Source of the DNA: Pseudobacter ginsenosidimutans | GTDB lineage: Bacteria; Bacteroidota; Bacteroidia; Chitinophagales; Chitinophagaceae | Length of the DNA: 64,000 bases | Direction: 5' to 3' | NCBI RefSeq assembly: GCF_007970185.1 | Contig: NZ_CP042431.1 | Location: 3,100,001 to 3,164,000 of the forward strand | Part shown: positions 8,293-16,959 of the stretch, piece after piece | Position numbering within the stretch: the stretch's first letter is position 1 | Layout of the letters: each line of letters begins with the position of its first letter | Position numbers and translations under genes: made by a program | The notes under the pieces: generated by a model | The model's database searches: none | The model's input: only the letters and a program-made list of their open reading frames with translations | Told to the model about the DNA's origin: nothing

Positions 8293-9195
8293 TTACTTCG
8301 CTAAAAACGCTAATGCACTTTTTACGAACGCCTCATGATATTGATACATACCACCATGGCCGGCATCTTTATATATGATTAATTCGGAATTGGGAATACG
8401 CTTGCTTAATTCATGAGTATTACTGCTCTGCACCATTCTGTCATTATCGCCATTTGCCACTAATACAGGTTGCTTGATTACTGATAGATCCTGTGGTGTT
8501 TGCAGCGCCCATGCATGGATAGCCTTAAGTTGTCTTTGGAGGTTGCTAAAGCTCATCTTTTTGTCACGGTTTTCTATGCGTTCCTTTAGCCGGGCTAAAA
8601 ACTCTTTTGCCGATTTCTTTCCATTTTCATTTCTATTGAAAAAAAGATAAGTTTTTGCATCTTTAAAACTAAATAAGCCTCTTAGAATGTCTGTATAAGT
8701 AATCTTTGTAACATTTTTGATCCCTTCACCACCGGCCGGGCCAGTACCTGTTATTACAGCTTTGCGAACAAGCTGTGGCTCCTGAAGTAATATTTCCTGC
8801 GAAATAAAACCGCCCATCGAAAAGCCAACCAAATCGACTTTTTCATACCCTAAAGCATGAATAAATGCTCTTGCATCTTTTGCCATTTCAGCAATAGTTT
8901 TCGGCGTTTTACCTTTCGTAGCACCAACACCACGATTGTCAAAACAAATTATCTGATGCTCTGAAGCAATGCCATCCATAATCCGGGGATCGCAATTATC
9001 CATTGTGGCGCCTAAGTGGTTTAAAAAAATTACCGGTACACCAGCATTATTATCACCAAGTTTTCGATAATAGAAATCTGTTCCACCAATATTGACAGAT
9101 TGTGTTTTTACATTTTTAAATGTAATACCTAAGTCGGTTTTGACATCATTGTTTGCTACAGTATTTTGGGCAGGGGATGCGTTTGTCTTTGCCAT
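8293..9195 (-). CDS. alpha/beta hydrolase
   Basis: A 300-residue alpha/beta-hydrolase-fold protein: oxyanion HLGATMDNCDP, the FDNRGVGATKG strand typical of epoxide hydrolase/haloperoxidase relatives, nucleophile elbow GFSMGGF (Ser), acid region VANGDNDRMV and catalytic His in DAGHGGMYQ. No clear signal peptide; the first 20 residues are polar and Asn/Ala-rich. Middle gene of the HxlR-linked cluster; substrate unknown, likely a small ester or a xenobiotic-derived compound given its neighbours. Confidence 0.85.
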   Translation of the reverse strand: MAKTNASPAQNTVANNDVKTDLGITFKNVKTQSVNIGGTDFYYRKLGDNNAGVPVIFLNHLGATMDNCDPRIMDGIASEHQIICFDNRGVGATKGKTPKTIAEMAKDARAFIHALGYEKVDLVGFSMGGFISQEILLQEPQLVRKAVITGTGPAGGEGIKNVTKITYTDILRGLFSFKDAKTYLFFNRNENGKKSAKEFLARLKERIENRDKKMSFSNLQRQLKAIHAWALQTPQDLSVIKQPVLVANGDNDRMVQSSNTHELSKRIPNSELIIYKDAGHGGMYQYHEAFVKSALAFLAK

Positions 9196-9252
9196 GATTA
9201 GTAATATTATTAGGAATGTTTTTTTTTCATTTTTTGCCAGAGCTCTTTTAAA

Positions 9253-10056
9253 TTATTTCGCAGCATTCACCCTTTTCAAAACAGTACCTTCAAGTACGTT
9301 ATATGCAAAACGTTGCATGGTTAGAAGCATAGAAGTTCCTTTGCCAACAGGATAACTGTATTTTGGCGCTTTTTCATTTATGATTTTCAAAACCGTATTT
9401 ATAACAGGTTCTGGCCCTGGTGCATTCTCAAACTGAGTTTTAGAATAAGCTGAAATCTTTTTTCGAAATACATCGTAATCTTTGATATCCCCTGTTGCGG
9501 CGGTTGAACTATTACCAATATTTGTCTTGAAGCTCGAAGGTTCAACCATGCTGACCTGTATGTTAAATTGATTTAATTCAAGCCGCAAGGCTTTGAAATA
9601 TCCTTCCAATGCATGTTTTGAAGCTGCGTAATAAGCGACATTGGGAAGACTAATCAACCCAAGAATAGAACCTACGGTAATTATCTTGCCTTGCTTCTGT
9701 TTTCTGAAATAGGGCAACAACTCGTTTGTAAGTTTAACAGTGCCCCAAAAATTGGTTTCAAACTGCTGTTTGCCTATTTCAATTGTGGTTTCTTCGGCAA
9801 GCCCTGTCACTAAGTATCCTGCATTGTTTATAAGCACATCCAACTTATTGATCTCCCTGAAGAGTTTCTTACTAAAAGACGCGATTGAGTTGTAATCGGC
9901 AATATCCAATGCCAACAATTTAAACGGCAGTTTAGCCTGGTATTTTTCGGGGTTACGACTTGTTCCAATTACCTGGAAGCCACTTTCATGGAGCTTTTGG
10001 GCAGTCAGCAATCCAAAACCTGAAGAAGCGCCAGTTATTAATATTGTTTGTTTCAT
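9253..10056 (-). CDS. short-chain dehydrogenase/reductase
   Basis: A 267-residue classical SDR: cofactor motif TGASSGFG at the N-terminus with TSRN after beta-2 (NADPH-type), INNAGY after beta-4, catalytic Ser in TVGSILGLIS and YxxxK as YYAASKHALEGY. First gene of the minus-strand cluster, transcribed divergently from the HxlR regulator; its start is 22 bases from the nearer of two matching palindromes, so it is the most likely repressor target. Confidence 0.9.
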   Translation of the reverse strand: MKQTILITGASSGFGLLTAQKLHESGFQVIGTSRNPEKYQAKLPFKLLALDIADYNSIASFSKKLFREINKLDVLINNAGYLVTGLAEETTIEIGKQQFETNFWGTVKLTNELLPYFRKQKQGKIITVGSILGLISLPNVAYYAASKHALEGYFKALRLELNQFNIQVSMVEPSSFKTNIGNSSTAATGDIKDYDVFRKKISAYSKTQFENAPGPEPVINTVLKIINEKAPKYSYPVGKGTSMLLTMQRFAYNVLEGTVLKRVNAAK

Positions 10057-10077
10057 GTCTCAACGTTTTGTAATTTT

Positions 10078-10094
10078 ACTTGCATATTGCAAGT
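10078..10094. promoter_or_regulatory. HxlR-type operator, copy 1
   Basis: Palindrome ACTTGCA-TAT-TGCAAGT, perfect 7-bp arms around 3 bp. A second copy with the same arms lies 32 bp away centre to centre, about three helical turns, in the divergent promoter region of the SDR and HxlR genes. Confidence 0.75.
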
Positions 10095-10109
10095 GCAAAT
10101 GTAAACATT

Positions 10110-10126
10110 ACTTGCAATGTGCAAGT
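10110..10126. promoter_or_regulatory. HxlR-type operator, copy 2
   Basis: Palindrome ACTTGCA-ATG-TGCAAGT with the same 7-bp arms as copy 1. It ends just before TATGTTTG (10128-10135), which fits the Bacteroidota -7 consensus TAnnTTTG, so bound regulator could block transcription of its own gene. Confidence 0.75.
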
Positions 10127-10148
10127 GTATGTTTGAAATATATTCTTT

Positions 10149-10556
10149 ATGAACAAAACGAAAAAAAGATCAGATTGCCCTATCAGCAACTCGCTTGATA
10201 TATGGGGAGACAAGTGGTCGCTGTTGATTATCAGGGATTTAATGTTTGCAAAAGAGTGTACTTATGGCGACTTTCTAAAAGCCCAGGAACGCATAGCCAC
10301 GAATATTTTGGCTTCACGACTACAATCTCTTGAAGAAAATAAGATCATTGAGAAATTAGACCATCCGGATAGTAAAGCAAAAGTGTTATACCGGTTAACC
10401 AAAAAGGGAGTTGACTTAATGCCTGTACTGATTGAAATACATCTATGGGCCGAAAAATATTTTCCTATTCCGGATGACAGAAAGGCAATGTTGAAAGAAG
10501 TGAAAAAGGATAAGGCAGGATTTATTAAGGCAGCGACAAAAGAATTGATGGGTTAA
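10149..10556 (+). CDS. HxlR-family winged-helix regulator
   Basis: A 135-residue HxlR/YodB-type protein: CPISNSLDIWGDKWSLLIIR near the N-terminus, the family hallmark with Cys10 at the redox/electrophile-sensing position known from YodB and HypR, then the recognition-helix region IATNILASRLQSLEENKIIEKL and wing. It is divergent from the SDR-hydrolase-MDR cluster, with two identical-armed palindromes between them. Inference: autorepressor that senses quinones, aldehydes or similar electrophiles and releases the cluster. Confidence 0.9.
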   Translation: MNKTKKRSDCPISNSLDIWGDKWSLLIIRDLMFAKECTYGDFLKAQERIATNILASRLQSLEENKIIEKLDHPDSKAKVLYRLTKKGVDLMPVLIEIHLWAEKYFPIPDDRKAMLKEVKKDKAGFIKAATKELMG

Positions 10557-10678
10557 CGCAGTATGCTAACGCTAAATAATATTTTCCGAACTTAAATGGA
10601 TTCGAACTTCCTGTAACGTATTAAAATTGAAAGTAGTGACGCTTTTAGACCGAATGGATGCAATATTATTTAAATTAA

Positions 10679-10712
10679 GAAACCCTTCAAATCCAACGAT
10701 CTGAAGGGTTTC
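10679..10712. terminator. intrinsic terminator between hxlR-type gene and tRNA-Pro
   Basis: Perfect 11-bp stem (10679-10689 with 10702-10712). On the plus strand it is followed by ATTTTTTC; on the minus strand it lies 9 bases past the 3' end of the tRNA. It may serve both units. Confidence 0.6.
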
Positions 10713-10721
10713 ATTTTTTCG

Positions 10722-10795
10722 TCGGGAAGACAGGATTCGAACCTGCGACCCCCTGGTCCCAAACCAGGTGCGCTACCGGCCTGCGCTACTTCCCG
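10722..10795 (-). tRNA. tRNA-Pro (anticodon UGG)
   Basis: The minus strand folds as a standard cloverleaf of 74 nt: acceptor CGGGAAG/CTTCCCG with discriminator A, D arm with GGCCGGTAGCGC, anticodon stem CCTGG/CCAGG with loop TTTGGGA (anticodon TGG), T arm CAGG-TTCGAAT-CCTG. The CCA end is not encoded. Confidence 0.95.
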
Positions 10796-11042
10796 AACTT
10801 TTTCCGGACGCAATCCGAAAATTGCGGGATGCAAAAGTAAGGATTTAAGTTTCAAAAACTCAAACAATCAGCAATTTATTTTACCAGAAATTACCCCTTT
10901 CGGGCGAAATGCCCCACCAGCAACAGTTCCAGCCAATAAAAAACAACTCCCTCCATCCACCACTCTTCCGGCTTCAACCGTCCTGTCGCCGTTCTCCCCC
11001 TTTTTGTCGTTACCACACCCGCTTCGCGTCCCGCGACTATTC

Positions 11043-11050
11043 TAGGTTTG
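11043..11050 (+). promoter_or_regulatory. -7 promoter box of the yceI-type gene
   Basis: TAGGTTTG matches the Bacteroidota TAnnTTTG consensus and lies 29 bases before the start codon. A convincing -33 element is not seen. Confidence 0.4.
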
Positions 11051-11079
11051 CATTATTCCATCAATAAAAAATCAACAAC

Positions 11080-11652
11080 ATGAAAAAGGCAATTTTATTT
11101 CCCCTTCTCGCCATAACATTGTTCTCCTGGAAATCATTCCCGGCAGATACATGGACTTTCGATGAATACCATGCCAGGCTACGCTTCTCCGTTTCACATC
11201 TTTCCCTTGCTGATGTGGAAGGATCCTTTAAGATCAAAGAATCCACCATCACTTCCAATGGCAAGGATTTTACCGATGCAACGGTTACCCTCATCGCGGA
11301 TGCGGCCAGCATCGATACCGATAATGAAATGAGAGATGGTCACCTGAAAAAGCCCGAGTACCTGGATACTGATAAATACCCAACCATCTCCTTCAAAAGC
11401 ACTTCATTCAAAAAAGAAGGGGACCATTACTCTGTAACCGGACCACTCACTTTGCATGGGGTGACCAGGACCGTTACCCTTACCGCCATCGGCAAACTCG
11501 GAGAGAACCCCATGAACAAAGCGCCAATGGCAGGATTCAAGGTTACAGGCACCATCAACAGGAAAGACTTTGGAGTATGTACCAGTACACCTTCAGCCAT
11601 GCTGGGCGATGAGATCCATATCGTCGCAAATGTGGAGTATAACAAAAAGTAG
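11080..11652 (+). CDS. YceI-like periplasmic lipid-binding protein
   Basis: A 190-residue protein with an N-terminal signal peptide (MKKAILFPLLAITLFS) followed by a YceI lipocalin-like barrel: TWTFDEYHARLRFSVSHL, IDTDNEMRDGHLKKPEYLDTDKYPTISFKS and LTLHGVTRTVTL are the family signatures. Homologues bind polyprenoid or amphiphilic lipids in the periplasm. It is convergent with the LuxR-type regulator; the two stop codons lie 9 bases apart. Confidence 0.92.
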   Translation: MKKAILFPLLAITLFSWKSFPADTWTFDEYHARLRFSVSHLSLADVEGSFKIKESTITSNGKDFTDATVTLIADAASIDTDNEMRDGHLKKPEYLDTDKYPTISFKSTSFKKEGDHYSVTGPLTLHGVTRTVTLTAIGKLGENPMNKAPMAGFKVTGTINRKDFGVCTSTPSAMLGDEIHIVANVEYNKK

Positions 11653-11661
11653 AAAATGAAC

Positions 11662-12294
11662 TTACACGATCCGGTCGCGGAGCGCTTTGGCAACAGCTTC
11701 ACTCTTGGAGTTCACATGCAGCTTTTCGTAAATGCTGCGTATATGACTCCGCACGGTATCGATAGAAATGTACATTTCCGCCGCCACCATCTTGTAGCTG
11801 TTCCCATCCACGAGGCTTTGCAATACCTGTTTCTCACGCTGCGAGAGTGCGTAATCCGGACTGACTGAGGGCTGCATACCGGCAAACATTTTCAAAACCT
11901 GAGTAGCGATGCTCGCATTCATCGGAGCCCCGCCTTCATGCACTTCCCGGATATAATCGATGAGTTTGGCAGGAGGGGTTTTCTTCAGCAGGTAACCATT
12001 GGCGCCCTGGCGGATCGCTTCGAATACATTCTTATTGTCGTCAAATACAGTCAGCATCAGGACTTTTACATCCGGGTGCTGGCTTCTTATTTTGGCCAGG
12101 CCTTCAATACCGGTCATCGCCGGCATATCGATGTCCAGCAATATCACGTCAGGCTGCAATGTTTTGATATCCTGCACAGCGGTTTCACAATTGTCGAAAG
12201 CGCCCACTACTTCAAACCCATCGGTATTGCTGAGCAGCAACACCAGGGTTTCGCGCATCACTTCGGAATCATCGTATAACAATATCTTGATCAT
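11662..12294 (-). CDS. LuxR/NarL-type response regulator
   Basis: A 210-residue regulator beginning MIKILLYDDSE; nine upstream codons in frame are not counted. Receiver domain with acidic pair DD, phospho-acceptor Asp in DVILLDIDMPAMTG and Lys in YLLKKTPP; the C-terminal LuxR helix-turn-helix has SQREKQVLQSLVDG and SIDTVRSHIRSIYEKL. It lies 63 bases downstream of the sensor kinase on the same strand, so the two form a cognate pair. Target genes are not identifiable. Confidence 0.93.
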   Translation of the reverse strand: MIKILLYDDSEVMRETLVLLLSNTDGFEVVGAFDNCETAVQDIKTLQPDVILLDIDMPAMTGIEGLAKIRSQHPDVKVLMLTVFDDNKNVFEAIRQGANGYLLKKTPPAKLIDYIREVHEGGAPMNASIATQVLKMFAGMQPSVSPDYALSQREKQVLQSLVDGNSYKMVAAEMYISIDTVRSHIRSIYEKLHVNSKSEAVAKALRDRIV

Positions 12295-12357
12295 GTACGT
12301 AGTTTGCTGGTTCTTCTGCAAAAATAAGGGCTCCCGGCTTTTTCAGCTATCGCATGA

Positions 12358-15300
12358 TTATGCTAAGGGTATCCTGAGCTCCACGGAAGTGCCGGATTCC
12401 GGAGCCGAAATGATTTTCAGGGATCCATTCATCGCTTCCGCCCGTTTCCGCATGTTGCGCAGCCCGTTACCTCTCATGGCTCCCTGGTGATCGTTGTCAG
12501 TATTGAAACCCACTCCATCATCGTTGATCGTCATTTGCAGGACGTTCTTTTGTTTGCGGAGCGTAATGTCCACTTTTGCAGCTTTAGAGTATTTCACAAT
12601 ATTATTGATGGCTTCCTTGAAAACGAGAAAGATCTCCCTTCTCCATTCCATATCGAAGGTCATATCTTTTACTGTTTCGTCCACTGTAAAAGTGTAATCG
12701 ATATCGCTTGCTTCCAGCACGTTGCCGGCAAATTCCTTCATGCGAGCCAGGATCTTCCGCATGCTGTCGTTCACGGGGTTGATACTCCAAACGATATCAT
12801 CCATCGCCTCCATGATACGGGAAGAGCTGTCGCTGATGCGGCCCATATAATCCTGGCTGGCTTTCTGATCAGATTCGATCTTCTTCACGGCCATATTGCT
12901 GAGGATATTGATGGTACTGAGTGTGGAGCCCATATCATCGTGAAGGTCGCGGGCCAGGCGTGTGCGGATCTTTTCCACCTGCATCAGCCTGCGAATCCGA
13001 AGGCGGTAAAGATAGTAGAGTGCGCCTGCAATGGTCAGCGCCACCAGTCCGTAGAACCAGAACGTCCGCCAGAAAGGCGGCCTGATAATGATCGGCAATG
13101 AAGTGATATGGGGAGAAAAGATGCCTACTTCATTTCGGGCGCGCACCTTGAACACATAATTACCGGGAGGCAGCAATGTATAGTTCACCTGCAACGGGCC
13201 TTCCATTCGTTGCCAGTCTTTATTGGCGCCTTCCAGCATGTAGTAATAACTGAGCTTGTCGATACGGTTGAAGCTAAGCGCTGCGAAAGTGATAGTGAGT
13301 GAATTTCGGTCGTACGGCAGGGTTAGTCCACCCTGTTTTTCCAATGAATCCACTGGCAAAAATTCGTTGAACAGTTTTACACTTCCGATGCGGACATCGG
13401 GCGGTAAAGATCTGTCGTGGTAATGTGCAGGATCGAAGGTTACCATGTTCTGATTCCCCAGGAAGGCCATTCGTCCATTCCTCAGTTTCACACTGGCATC
13501 CAGCATGAAATTTTGATTGTATACAGTGATCAGACCATCCCATTGGGTGAACCTGATGAAATAGTTGCCTTCGAAATTGTACTTGTACATTCCATTGGCC
13601 GTACTCAGCCAAACGTTCTGCTGATTATCCACCTGCATGGTCAGTACCGGGCCAACGGGCCACTGATTATAAGTGGCTGCATTGGTAATAACACCTGTAT
13701 TGTAATTGAGGAGATGAAGATGGTCGCCGGCAAACGCATAGATGCTGTCGTTCACCTGCACGATATCGCGCACCTGGTTACCATAAAAGAATTGTTGGGA
13801 AGATGGAATATTGTACTGTTTTATTTCATTTCCTGTGAGCGGGTCTACTACAAAAACGCCTTTCCCACCGGTTGCGATCCAGAGAAGTCCACGATCGTCA
13901 ATCATGATCTTACTTATGATGGACCTGTATTGATGCATTACCCGGAAGGAGCTGTCGTGCAAGCTGGTTCCATTTTTCCATTTTAATACCATTCCGCTTT
14001 GGGTAGCGAACCAGAGATCGCCCTGCTGATCTTCGGTAATCTGCCGGATGGTGGAACCCTTGAACGGAGCGGGTTTCAGGAAAACGGACTTTTCCTTTGC
14101 CGTATCGTAGATCATCAGCCTCCCGGCCTGACAGGCAACCCAGACCTTTCCTCCCGGGATCTGCAGGTGCAAGTCCCAGGTGAGGTTATAATTGCCATCG
14201 TCTTTGGGAAGATCGAAAATGATCTCTCTTTTTTTCAGGTCCGGTTGGCGTGTGATTACACCACGGCCCCAGGTGCTTACCCAAAGATCGCCATTGGGCA
14301 ATTCCATAACAGAGCTCAGGCTGGCGCGTTGTTTGTCTTGCCGCAATGACAGGTGGAGGTTGCTGTTGAGCTTACTGGTGGAATTGTACAATCCGTTGTC
14401 TGTGGCCACCCAAAGTATCTTCTCCCGGTCCTGAATAACCGAATAGATCCTGGTGAACTCGATATTGTAGGGAGATGACCCGGGAAAGATGAAAGTTTCG
14501 AAACGATCAGCCTGCCGCATGGCCATATGATAAAGGCCATAGGTGAGAACGGTAGTGTCTTCAAATTCCGTGAACCTGTGCAATTCATAATATCCGCCAG
14601 GCGAAACAGTGGTAAGGCCTAGCGTATCATCACTCCAGGTTTTCATTTTTTCATCATAACAGAAATAGTGAATGGAAGAAGTGATGGTATCCCAGGTGGA
14701 AAACCAATGTCTTCTTTTCCCATCGATATACATATTGGTGATATGCTGTCGCATACTGTTTTCATTCAACAGAAAATGCGGCGCATTGGAGTCTGTGGCT
14801 TTGAAGAGTTGTCTTCTTTTTTTATCGTAGTAGGCTAATCCGCCTCTGCCTCCGATCCAGTAGCGGCCTGTACTTAAATCGTCGAAAGTGGTGAATAGAC
14901 CGAATGAACGGGGAATCGGGAATGGAGTGATGTCTTCCCGAAGTACATTTTTTTCTTCATCGTAGGATAACCACCCCCAGTTGCGGATCAGAACAATGAC
15001 CTGTCCGCTTCCATTTTTTTCCAGGAAAATGTCTGCGTTCTGCGGTATGTCCAACTCTTTGGCGAAGGGAACAGGTTTGTATCGGAAAGTGGCATGATCG
15101 AATATCCCGATGGACTTTCCCATCCGAAGCCACATACGTTGCATCGTGTCCATGAGGATCTGGTTCACGGGCAGGCGCGGAAGCCGGTCGGCGCCGCTTT
15201 GCTGATATGGATAGAAGAATTGATATCCGTCGTATCGCTGCAATCCGTTCTCAGTACCGATCCAGAGATAACCTTTAGCATCCTGCAATAAACTGTACAC

Positions 15301-15501
15301 GAAATTGGATGCAAGTCCATCCCTTGCAGTAAGATGATTGAAGATAAACTCCTGCGCCACTGCCCTTCTGCAGCCGGTAATGCCAGCCATCAGTATCAGG
15401 ATGCTGAACAAAAAGCTTCGAATCCGGCTCTTGCATTGACTTTTGGAGCTTGTACCGGAAACAGGCCCGCACATATTATCCGCGGAACGGTGAGTGATCA
15501 T
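12358..15501 (-). CDS. Reg_prop/Y_Y_Y sensor histidine kinase (HisKA_3)
   Basis: About 1047 residues if started at ATG 15501; the longest frame starts with TTG at 15540 and an ATG at 15474 is also possible. The N-terminal hydrophobic segment (SFLFSILILMAGITG) is an export signal; then roughly 14 Reg_prop propeller blades (for example GYLWIGTENGLQRYDG), a Y_Y_Y domain (about residues 735-800), one membrane helix (about 807-832), HisKA_3 dimerisation with phospho-His in ARDLHDDMGSTLS (about 853) and a C-terminal HATPase_c ending GLRNMRKRAEAMNGS. It senses a periplasmic ligand and phosphorylates the regulator encoded just downstream. No receiver domain is fused, so it is not a one-protein hybrid. 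Confidence 0.92.
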   Translation of the reverse strand: MITHRSADNMCGPVSGTSSKSQCKSRIRSFLFSILILMAGITGCRRAVAQEFIFNHLTARDGLASNFVYSLLQDAKGYLWIGTENGLQRYDGYQFFYPYQQSGADRLPRLPVNQILMDTMQRMWLRMGKSIGIFDHATFRYKPVPFAKELDIPQNADIFLEKNGSGQVIVLIRNWGWLSYDEEKNVLREDITPFPIPRSFGLFTTFDDLSTGRYWIGGRGGLAYYDKKRRQLFKATDSNAPHFLLNENSMRQHITNMYIDGKRRHWFSTWDTITSSIHYFCYDEKMKTWSDDTLGLTTVSPGGYYELHRFTEFEDTTVLTYGLYHMAMRQADRFETFIFPGSSPYNIEFTRIYSVIQDREKILWVATDNGLYNSTSKLNSNLHLSLRQDKQRASLSSVMELPNGDLWVSTWGRGVITRQPDLKKREIIFDLPKDDGNYNLTWDLHLQIPGGKVWVACQAGRLMIYDTAKEKSVFLKPAPFKGSTIRQITEDQQGDLWFATQSGMVLKWKNGTSLHDSSFRVMHQYRSIISKIMIDDRGLLWIATGGKGVFVVDPLTGNEIKQYNIPSSQQFFYGNQVRDIVQVNDSIYAFAGDHLHLLNYNTGVITNAATYNQWPVGPVLTMQVDNQQNVWLSTANGMYKYNFEGNYFIRFTQWDGLITVYNQNFMLDASVKLRNGRMAFLGNQNMVTFDPAHYHDRSLPPDVRIGSVKLFNEFLPVDSLEKQGGLTLPYDRNSLTITFAALSFNRIDKLSYYYMLEGANKDWQRMEGPLQVNYTLLPPGNYVFKVRARNEVGIFSPHITSLPIIIRPPFWRTFWFYGLVALTIAGALYYLYRLRIRRLMQVEKIRTRLARDLHDDMGSTLSTINILSNMAVKKIESDQKASQDYMGRISDSSSRIMEAMDDIVWSINPVNDSMRKILARMKEFAGNVLEASDIDYTFTVDETVKDMTFDMEWRREIFLVFKEAINNIVKYSKAAKVDITLRKQKNVLQMTINDDGVGFNTDNDHQGAMRGNGLRNMRKRAEAMNGSLKIISAPESGTSVELRIPLA

Positions 15502-15649
15502 GTTAAAAGGATGATAAAAAGGTTCAGGATTTGAAAGCAAATGTACAACTCATGCAGTTGGTAAGCCCTGTTCAACCTTTCGTTAGCATGTTTATGCGAT
15601 TGAGCCGCACAACTGGCCGCAGTAGCTTTGCTCCCGTTAAATCATCGAT

Positions 15650-16939
15650 ATGAAAAAGCTCATTCTGTTATGTGTGTTCATTGCACCCTTCGTTTCACAG
15701 GCTCAGTTGGGTGGTTTGGTTAATAAAGCCAAAAACAAGATAAAGGAAAAACTGGACAATAAAGTAGACAGGGAAATCGACAAATCTCTCGATCCACCCA
15801 AAGAAAAAACAAAAGAAGAAGAAAATAAGACAAGCGGGGAAGAAAACAAACCGGGCGGGACCGAAGCCAGAAGCCCCATTGCCGCTTACTCACGCTATGA
15901 TTTTATTCCGGGTGAAAAGGTATTGTATGCTGAAGATCTCGCACAGGACAATATCGGAGAACTGCCACTGGGCTGGAATACCAGGGGAAAAGGGGAAGTA
16001 GTGACGCTGGAAAATTTTCCTGGTAAATGGATGCGCATGTTCACCGGAGCTACTTATCTATTCGGTAACAACAAACCTTTCGGTGAGAATTTCACCGTAG
16101 AGTTCGACCTGATCGTTGATGGCACAGCGCCACAGGGAACGCGCTTCTTACCGGGCTTCAAATTCGGCATGTTCAGCAGCGGCACCAAAAAAGCAACTGA
16201 TAAATCATTGTGGTCGGAGTCTGAGTGGATGGATAAAAATGTACTGAGTATCACCACCAAACCTAATCTGGACCTCATCTCCAAGGCCGAACTCTATTCC
16301 CGCGAAAAAGGCAGCCAGAGTTTCAGCAGCGGCAATACAGACTTTGCTGCATTCAGCAAATCTTATTTCAAACCTGCACACTATGCCATCCAGGTACAGA
16401 AAAGCCGCGTACGTGTTTGGATAGATGGCAACAAGGTTTTCGATATTCCTGAAGTGGTTGGTTCTTCCATTCCTTTCAACAACCTGGTATTCGGAGTGTC
16501 CGATTATGTTTTTTACAACGAAAGCAATTTCGGGATCTATATCTCCAACATCAAGGTAGCCACAGGCGTTCCGGATACAAGACATAAACTGCTGGATGAA
16601 GGGAAATTCTCTACAACGGGAATCCTCTTCGATCTCAACAGCGCCAGTATCAAACCCGAATCCAATAGTGTGCTGAAAGAGATCGGCAACCTGATGAAAG
16701 AGAATAAAGATCTCAGAGTAAAGATCATTGGTCACACCAGCAGCGATGGCGATGATGCGGCCAACCTGGAGCTTTCCAAAAAACGGGCAGCAGCCATCAA
16801 AGACGCACTGGTAAAGGATCATAAGATCGAAGAAGAAAGGCTGCAGGCCGAAGGAAAAGGAGAAACACAACCTGTTGGCGACAACAAAACAAAAGAAGGA
16901 CAGGCACAGAACCGCCGTGTGGAATTCATCAAATTGTAA
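15650..16939 (+). CDS. OmpA-family outer-membrane/peptidoglycan-linking protein
   Basis: A 429-residue protein with signal peptide (MKKLILLCVFIAPFVSQAQ), a Lys/Glu-rich low-complexity linker (about residues 25-75), a lectin-like beta-sandwich middle (LAQDNIGELPLGWNTRGKGE ... FTVEFDLIVDG) and a C-terminal OmpA peptidoglycan-binding domain (ILFDLNSASIKPES, HTSSDGDDAANLELSKKRA, NRRVEFIKL). It links an outer-membrane or periplasmic module to the cell wall. The next gene starts 20 bases downstream on the same strand, so the two are probably co-transcribed. Confidence 0.85.
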   Translation: MKKLILLCVFIAPFVSQAQLGGLVNKAKNKIKEKLDNKVDREIDKSLDPPKEKTKEEENKTSGEENKPGGTEARSPIAAYSRYDFIPGEKVLYAEDLAQDNIGELPLGWNTRGKGEVVTLENFPGKWMRMFTGATYLFGNNKPFGENFTVEFDLIVDGTAPQGTRFLPGFKFGMFSSGTKKATDKSLWSESEWMDKNVLSITTKPNLDLISKAELYSREKGSQSFSSGNTDFAAFSKSYFKPAHYAIQVQKSRVRVWIDGNKVFDIPEVVGSSIPFNNLVFGVSDYVFYNESNFGIYISNIKVATGVPDTRHKLLDEGKFSTTGILFDLNSASIKPESNSVLKEIGNLMKENKDLRVKIIGHTSSDGDDAANLELSKKRAAAIKDALVKDHKIEEERLQAEGKGETQPVGDNKTKEGQAQNRRVEFIKL

Positions 16940-16959
16940 TCAGAACAGATCGTATAGCC

